The translations under genes and the position numbers were made by a program. A stretch of 64,000 nt of DNA, taken from positions 25,897 to 89,896 of the forward strand of contig NZ_JAFCKW010000024.1 in assembly GCF_018129965.1 (NCBI RefSeq), given 5' to 3'. The notes below the pieces were generated by a model. It searched no databases, had not been told where the DNA came from, and worked only from the letters and a program-made list of their open reading frames with translations. The DNA is from Bradyrhizobium diazoefficiens. GTDB taxonomy: Bacteria > Pseudomonadota > Alphaproteobacteria > Rhizobiales > Xanthobacteraceae. Positions 60,285 to 64,000 of this stretch are shown one piece after another. The stretch's first letter is position 1; the number at the start of each line of letters is the position of its first letter.

Positions 60285-61259
60285 ATGAACAGGACGATCG
60301 TCGCGCTGGTCGCGGCTTTTGGCGTCGCGGCCTGCGGGCCGGCATGGGCCGCGTGGCCGGACGACAAGCCGGTCGAAGTCGTCGTCGGCTTCGCGCCCGG
60401 CGGTGGCACCGACGTGATGGCGCGCAAGCTTCTTCCGTTTGTGGAGCGCGCGCTGGGCGGCAAGGCGAAGTTCGTCGTCCTCAACAAGCCTGGCGCCGGC
60501 GGAGAGATTGCATTTGCCTCGATCGCGCGCGCGGCGCCCGACGGCTATGCGATCGGCGTCGTCAACGTGCCGGGCTACAATTTCCTGCCGATGACACGCA
60601 AGACCCAGTACGCTACAAACGACATCCGGCTGGTCGCGCGGGCCGTCGAGGATCCGAATGTGGTCGTGGTGCCCGCGGACAGCGGGTTCAACACTCTGCC
60701 TGATGTGATCGCCGCTCTGCGCGCCAGGCCGGGCTCGGTGACGTTCGGTCACAACGGGGCCGGCACCAACGGTCATCTGGCGATTCGCATGCTCGCCGCC
60801 GCCGCCAAGGTGGAGCCCAACGAAATCTCCTACCGTGGAACGGCCGCCCAGCGCACCGACCTGCTCGGCGGGCATCTGCAGGTGGGGATGATCAGTCTCA
60901 GCGAGATTCCCGAACTGCATGGCAGCAACAAGGGGCCGCTCCGCGTCATCGCGATCCTGTCGAAGAAACGCTTTGCAGCGCTGCCGGAGGTTCCGACGGC
61001 GGAAGAAGCGGGCTTTGCCGTCATATCGACGGCCGAGCGCGGCTTCGCGGTCGCCAAGGGCGTTCCGGACGACATCGTCAGCAAATTGGAAACCGCAATC
61101 GCGGAAGGCCTGCGCAGTCCCGACTTCCTGAAGAGCTCTCCCGGCGACGAGCCGGTGATCTCCTTTCTGCCCGGCGCCGAGTGGCAAAGGCACCTCGACG
61201 CCATGTCCGAGGCGTTGCGTCCCTATGCCGAAAGCATGCGCGCCGACGAGCAGAAGTGA
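60285..61259 (+). CDS. Tripartite tricarboxylate transporter substrate-binding (Bug) protein
   Basis: 324 residues from ATG 60285 (GTG 60276 possible). Signal peptide about 1-23 (RTIVALVAAFGVAACGPAWA). Bug fold: VEVVVGFAPGGGTDVMARKL, the loop LNKPGAGGEIAFASIARAAP and GHNGAGTNGHLAIRML. Periplasmic; it would bind a carboxylated ligand. No TctA/TctB membrane genes are next to it, as is common for orphan Bug proteins. Confidence 0.9.
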   Translation: MNRTIVALVAAFGVAACGPAWAAWPDDKPVEVVVGFAPGGGTDVMARKLLPFVERALGGKAKFVVLNKPGAGGEIAFASIARAAPDGYAIGVVNVPGYNFLPMTRKTQYATNDIRLVARAVEDPNVVVVPADSGFNTLPDVIAALRARPGSVTFGHNGAGTNGHLAIRMLAAAAKVEPNEISYRGTAAQRTDLLGGHLQVGMISLSEIPELHGSNKGPLRVIAILSKKRFAALPEVPTAEEAGFAVISTAERGFAVAKGVPDDIVSKLETAIAEGLRSPDFLKSSPGDEPVISFLPGAEWQRHLDAMSEALRPYAESMRADEQK

Positions 61260-61318
61260 TCCAGCCTGCTGCGCAGAGGCGGTGGCTGTCCGCGCGCGCG
61301 CGAACCGGTGCGCGCGGC

Positions 61319-61546
61319 CTATTTCCGCAACAGCTCGCTCAACGCCGCCGTCGCCTCGGCGCAGCGGATGTCGTCGATCTCGCGCGACAGGCTGAGTGCG
61401 CTCGATTTCAATTCTTCGACCTTCCAGCTCTCGGGATGCTGGGTCTCGAGTTGACCGAGCCGCTTGTTCAGTTCGTCCAGTCTGGATTGCAACAGCTCGA
61501 CACTGGCGGCCCCGTTCACCGCCCAGACTCTTTGCGCTCGCATCAT
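61319..61546 (-). CDS. Small coiled-coil protein, 75 residues
   Basis: From ATG 61546 with GGGGA upstream. The peptide SVELLQSRLDELNKRLGQLE then VEELKSSALSLSREIDDIR shows heptads of Leu, so a coiled coil is likely. No family recognised. First downstream member of a block of four small minus-strand genes. Confidence 0.6.
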   Translation of the reverse strand: MMRAQRVWAVNGAASVELLQSRLDELNKRLGQLETQHPESWKVEELKSSALSLSREIDDIRCAEATAALSELLRK

Positions 61547-61670
61547 GGTTCCCCTGCACGTCTCACGGCGTTGTGAGAGCGGTTCGTGGCTGCAATGGGA
61601 ATTTCTTTTGGCCGCCATCTGACCGCGGGGAACCGTTGCAGATAGGCAACGAGTTCCCTCGCGTAGGCGG

Positions 61671-61931
61671 TCAGGCGGCGCGCGTCCGTCCGGTGGATCG
61701 GTCCGACAGCCGGCTTTCCAGAATCGCGATGCTCATCTGGAGATTGTCGCGGCGGGCCCGCAGGTTCTGTGCAAGCAACGGGTAGGCGAGGTCCTTGGGG
61801 TCGGAGATGCCGGCCTTCCGCTCTTCCTCGAGAATGTCGGCATCGAGCATTTGGGTGCGCCAGCGCAGATCTGAGATCAGGGCGTGGAGCTGTGTCGGGA
61901 TGGTCGCTTCGAAACGGGACATCGGCTGCAT
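61671..61931 (-). CDS. Small helical protein, 86 residues
   Basis: From ATG 61931 with GAGG seven bases upstream. Helical and charged: TQLHALISDLRWRTQMLDAD, LLAQNLRARRDNLQMSIAIL, ESRLSD. No signal or membrane segment. Looks like a coiled-coil-prone soluble protein of unknown function, in the same orientation as its neighbours. Confidence 0.6.
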   Translation of the reverse strand: MQPMSRFEATIPTQLHALISDLRWRTQMLDADILEEERKAGISDPKDLAYPLLAQNLRARRDNLQMSIAILESRLSDRSTGRTRAA

Positions 61932-62073
61932 ATGATCGCCTCATGATGAGACAGACCCACTGCGGATCTGCAGGATTGCATGCAGTGCAGCAAGGACGAT
62001 GCCAGGGGCGCGGGCGGGGCAAGCCTGCCCGCCCGGCCGTTCAGGCGCGATGCGGGCACCTCGACGAGGTTCG

Positions 62074-62403
62074 TCAACGCCGCGCCACCACCACGCCCAG
62101 CATGAACGCGACCATCAGCGCGGGCAACGGGGCCTCCCGCACCATGCCGCGCACGATCGCCGGCCAATGTCGCCTGGAAGCGCGCGCCGGTGATGACCTG
62201 ATGTCACCGGTCTGGATGATGCCCCATTCCGCTGCGAGGTCGGCGATCTCGCCCGACGCGAGTCTTTCGCCGTCGCGAATCCGGAACACTGCCGTGTTCG
62301 CGCGGTCGCGTGGCACCAGCGCCATCATCGTGGCGACGGCGGTGCGGAGCGTCATCTCGCCATAGCCTTGCAGCCTGACCGCTTCCTCGGGATCCGTTGT
62401 CAT
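62074..62403 (-). CDS. Tail-anchored small protein, 109 residues
   Basis: From ATG 62403 with GGAG nine bases upstream. The first 65 residues are soluble (MTLRTAVATMMALVPRDR then NTAVFRIRDGERLASGEIADLA); the last 25 (LPALMVAFMLGVVVARR) form a membrane helix with an Arg end, as in tail-anchored proteins. Function unknown. It follows a 37-residue membrane protein by 12 bases. A GC-rich hairpin (62011-62035) lies behind its stop. Confidence 0.68.
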   Translation of the reverse strand: MTTDPEEAVRLQGYGEMTLRTAVATMMALVPRDRANTAVFRIRDGERLASGEIADLAAEWGIIQTGDIRSSPARASRRHWPAIVRGMVREAPLPALMVAFMLGVVVARR

Positions 62404-62415
62404 GCGAATGTCTCC

Positions 62416-62529
62416 TCAAACCGCAAAATGATGCGCAGCGCCGAAGGCGGCGATCGCGCACAGAACCAGCGCCGAGATCGCGCCGGTGACGCCGCGCGCA
62501 AGCCGCGCTCGTGTCAGATGTCGGGCCAT
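62416..62529 (-). CDS. Small membrane protein, 37 residues
   Basis: From ATG 62529, with GAGGAG six bases upstream; a longer frame to 62601 has no such signal. A positively charged start (MARHLTRARLARG) precedes one hydrophobic helix (AISALVLCAIAAFGAA). Co-directional with the tail-anchored protein. No family recognised. Confidence 0.58.
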   Translation of the reverse strand: MARHLTRARLARGVTGAISALVLCAIAAFGAAHHFAV

Positions 62530-62877
62530 GTTGCTCTCCTCGCCAGGTGGAACAATCGACGCCGAGGCGTCTGGTTCCTCGCCCCGGGCGATGCGAAGCA
62601 TCGTCCCGTGCGCGGCGGGTGAGGGCTCTCACCACGCGGGGACATCCGCCGCAATTCTCCACAATCCCATTGTGGAGAAAGCCCTCTCCCCAACCCTCCC
62701 CCGCATGCGGGGGAGGGAGCCCACTGCCGATGCCGCCACACGGTGCGCGCCATACCCGCGCAGCCGCAGCCTTGCCTCTCCGCTGGGCATCGTGCCGGAT
62801 AGCGGGGCTGTGCGGGTGACGCGCCGCGCGATAGGCTCGACCCGAGGCGTGAACCGGCGCGAACGAAGGAACGACGT
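62530..62877. other. Gene-free gap between the small-protein block and the hydrolase
   Basis: It contains the two hairpins at 62656-62717 and must hold the promoter of the hydrolase and of the minus-strand block. No further gene was seen. Confidence 0.5.
62656..62717. repeat. Double hairpin repeat
   Basis: TCTCCACAAT-CCC-ATTGTGGAGA (62656-62678) is a perfect 10-bp stem. CCCTCCCCCGCATGCGGGGG followed by AGGG (62694-62717) is a perfect 24-base palindrome, related to 47387-47414. Confidence 0.75.
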
Positions 62878-63834
62878 GTGGCGAGATTTGTGAATGTGGC
62901 GGCCGGCCAGCTTGGCCCGGTTGCGAGACGCGAGACACGAACCGAGGTCGTGGCGCGCCTGATGGCCCTGATGCGCCAGGCGCACGCCAACGGCTGCGAC
63001 CTGATCGTCTATCCCGAACTCGCGCTGACCACATTCTTTCCGCGCTGGTATTTCGAGGATCAGGCCGAGATCGACAGCTTCTTCGAGCGCGAGATGCCGG
63101 GGCCGGCGACGCAGGCCTTGTTCGATCTCGCGCGACAGCTCGGCATCGGGTTCTGCCTCGGCTACGCCGAGCTGATTGTCGAATCCGGCATTGTCAGGCG
63201 CTACAACACCTCCATCCTGGTCGAGAAGAGTGGCGCGATCGTCCTGAAGTACCGGAAGGTTCATCTGCCCGGTCATGCCGAGCACGAGCCATGGCGCGAA
63301 TTCCAGCATCTGGAAAAGCGCTATTTCGAGCCCGGCAGCGGCTTTTCCGTAACCAGGGCGTTCGGCGGCGTGATGGGGATGGCGATCTGCAACGATCGCC
63401 GCTGGAGCGAGACATACCGGGTGATGGGCCTCCAGGGCGTCGAGATGGTGATGATCGGCTACAACACCCCGGTGCACAATCCGCCCGCGCCGGAGCACGA
63501 CGATCTGTCGCTGTTTCACAATCATCTGGTGATGCAGTCCGGCGCCTACCAGAACGGCACCTTCGTGGTCGGCGTCGCCAAGGCCGGCGTCGAGGAGGGC
63601 GTCGATCATATCGGCGGCAGCTGCATCATCGCGCCCTCCGGCGAGATTATCGCACGCTGCACGACCAAGGGCGACGAGATCGCGCTCGCCCGCTGCGATC
63701 TGGACCTCTGCAATTCCTACAAGCGCACCACGTTCAATTTCGACGTCCACCGCCAGCCGGCGGCCTATGGGATGATCGTGGAGCGCAAGGGCGTGACGAC
63801 CATGGCGGACGGCACGCCGGTGCCGAAGGGGTGA
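62878..63834 (+). CDS. N-carbamoyl-D-amino acid hydrolase (nitrilase superfamily)
   Basis: 318 residues from GTG 62878, with AGGA eight bases upstream. It cleaves N-carbamoyl-D-amino acids to D-amino acid, ammonia and CO2, as in hydantoin breakdown. The catalytic triad matches the known enzyme: E47 in YPELALTTFFPRW, K127 in KYRKVHLPGH and C171 in AICNDRRW. YNTPVHNPP and FQHLEKRYFEPG are also shared with the Agrobacterium enzyme (from memory). No hydantoinase is next to it within the window. Confidence 0.9.
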   Translation: MARFVNVAAGQLGPVARRETRTEVVARLMALMRQAHANGCDLIVYPELALTTFFPRWYFEDQAEIDSFFEREMPGPATQALFDLARQLGIGFCLGYAELIVESGIVRRYNTSILVEKSGAIVLKYRKVHLPGHAEHEPWREFQHLEKRYFEPGSGFSVTRAFGGVMGMAICNDRRWSETYRVMGLQGVEMVMIGYNTPVHNPPAPEHDDLSLFHNHLVMQSGAYQNGTFVVGVAKAGVEEGVDHIGGSCIIAPSGEIIARCTTKGDEIALARCDLDLCNSYKRTTFNFDVHRQPAAYGMIVERKGVTTMADGTPVPKG

Positions 63835-63850
63835 GGCTCGCTCCCTTAGT

Positions 63851-63934
63851 AGCCCGGATGGAGCGCAGCGAAATCCGGGGCCGCTTTCCCCTCACACGAC
63901 GCTTTCCCGAATTGCGCTGCGCTCCATCCGGGCT
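63851..63934. repeat. Palindromic repeat AGCCCGGATGGAGCGCAGC
   Basis: agcccggatggagcgcagcg (63851-63870) pairs with cgctgcgctccatccgggct at 63915-63934. It lies 16 bases behind the hydrolase stop. The remaining 66 bases to the window end show nothing. Confidence 0.78.
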
Positions 63935-64000
63935 TCTGTAACGGGCCTCAGTAAGTCAATCCCTTTTTGCCTGATCCAATCGCTGGGCACTTGCTTCTGT

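Noticed and set aside
1..64000. CRISPR array or prophage
   Set aside because: No evenly spaced direct repeats and no integrase, capsid or tail genes were found; the repeats present are single palindromes.

Overview
The window looks like chromosomal DNA of a Bradyrhizobium-type alphaproteobacterium (Nitrobacteraceae). This is inferred from the high GC content, protein sequences that read as typical of that group, the lineage-type families present (DUF1236, DUF2007, DUF6894, TIGR02301, NadQ), and several families of GC-rich palindromic repeats scattered between genes. No prophage, integrase, transposase, CRISPR array or rRNA operon was seen. One tRNA gene (Pro, CGG) is present. The content is mostly core metabolism and housekeeping.

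Layout. 0-11.5 kb: end of a probable glycosyltransferase, an atypical family 4-like uracil-DNA glycosylase, ETF-ubiquinone oxidoreductase, a TPR lipoprotein-like secreted protein, ispE, an HxlR regulator with a ketoacyl synthase and hydrolase (with a strong operator palindrome), a polyprenyl diphosphate synthase, DUF2007 and a TrmN6-like methyltransferase. 11.5-20 kb: S49 peptidase, glyQ-glyS, small secreted or membrane proteins, and a pyruvate phosphate dikinase with a histone-H1-like N-terminal tail. 20-29.5 kb: SleB-type hydrolase, the nadA-nadB-nadC operon (de novo NAD synthesis) behind two copies of a TATGCTCAAAMTGAGTAWA operator, an MFS carrier and an AcuI-type reductase. 29.7-37.3 kb: four tandem methyl-accepting chemotaxis proteins. 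37.3-46.7 kb: DUF2339 membrane protein, the NadQ-type regulator that probably acts on nadABC, a dual-specificity-type phosphatase, HD hydrolase-tag-ygfZ, a second-type dihydroorotase, and a sulfurtransferase. 46.9-53.3 kb: small conserved proteins, Nudix hydrolases, YedK/HMCES, a CoA-transferase next to a GrdB-like protein, and an outer-membrane barrel protein with an odd order of its parts. 53.3-57.5 kb: a tsaC-FAD oxidoreductase-ypeA-Nudix operon, tRNA-Pro and two membrane proteins. 57.7-64 kb: DUF2256-ubiG, folE, a fasciclin protein, a Bug-type binding protein, a block of four small minus-strand proteins, and an N-carbamoyl-D-amino acid hydrolase.

How parts work together: NadQ and nadABC form a likely regulator-operon pair 15 kb apart. 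HxlR, the ketoacyl synthase and the hydrolase form one autoregulated unit. IspE, the polyprenyl synthase and UbiG all feed isoprenoid/quinone synthesis, and ETF-QO delivers electrons to that quinone. I found no clear undescribed multi-gene system. The best candidates for novelty are the rearranged outer-membrane protein, the PPDK tail, the cysteine-poor uracil glycosylase, the GlyS insertion and the small-protein block near 61.3-62.5 kb.
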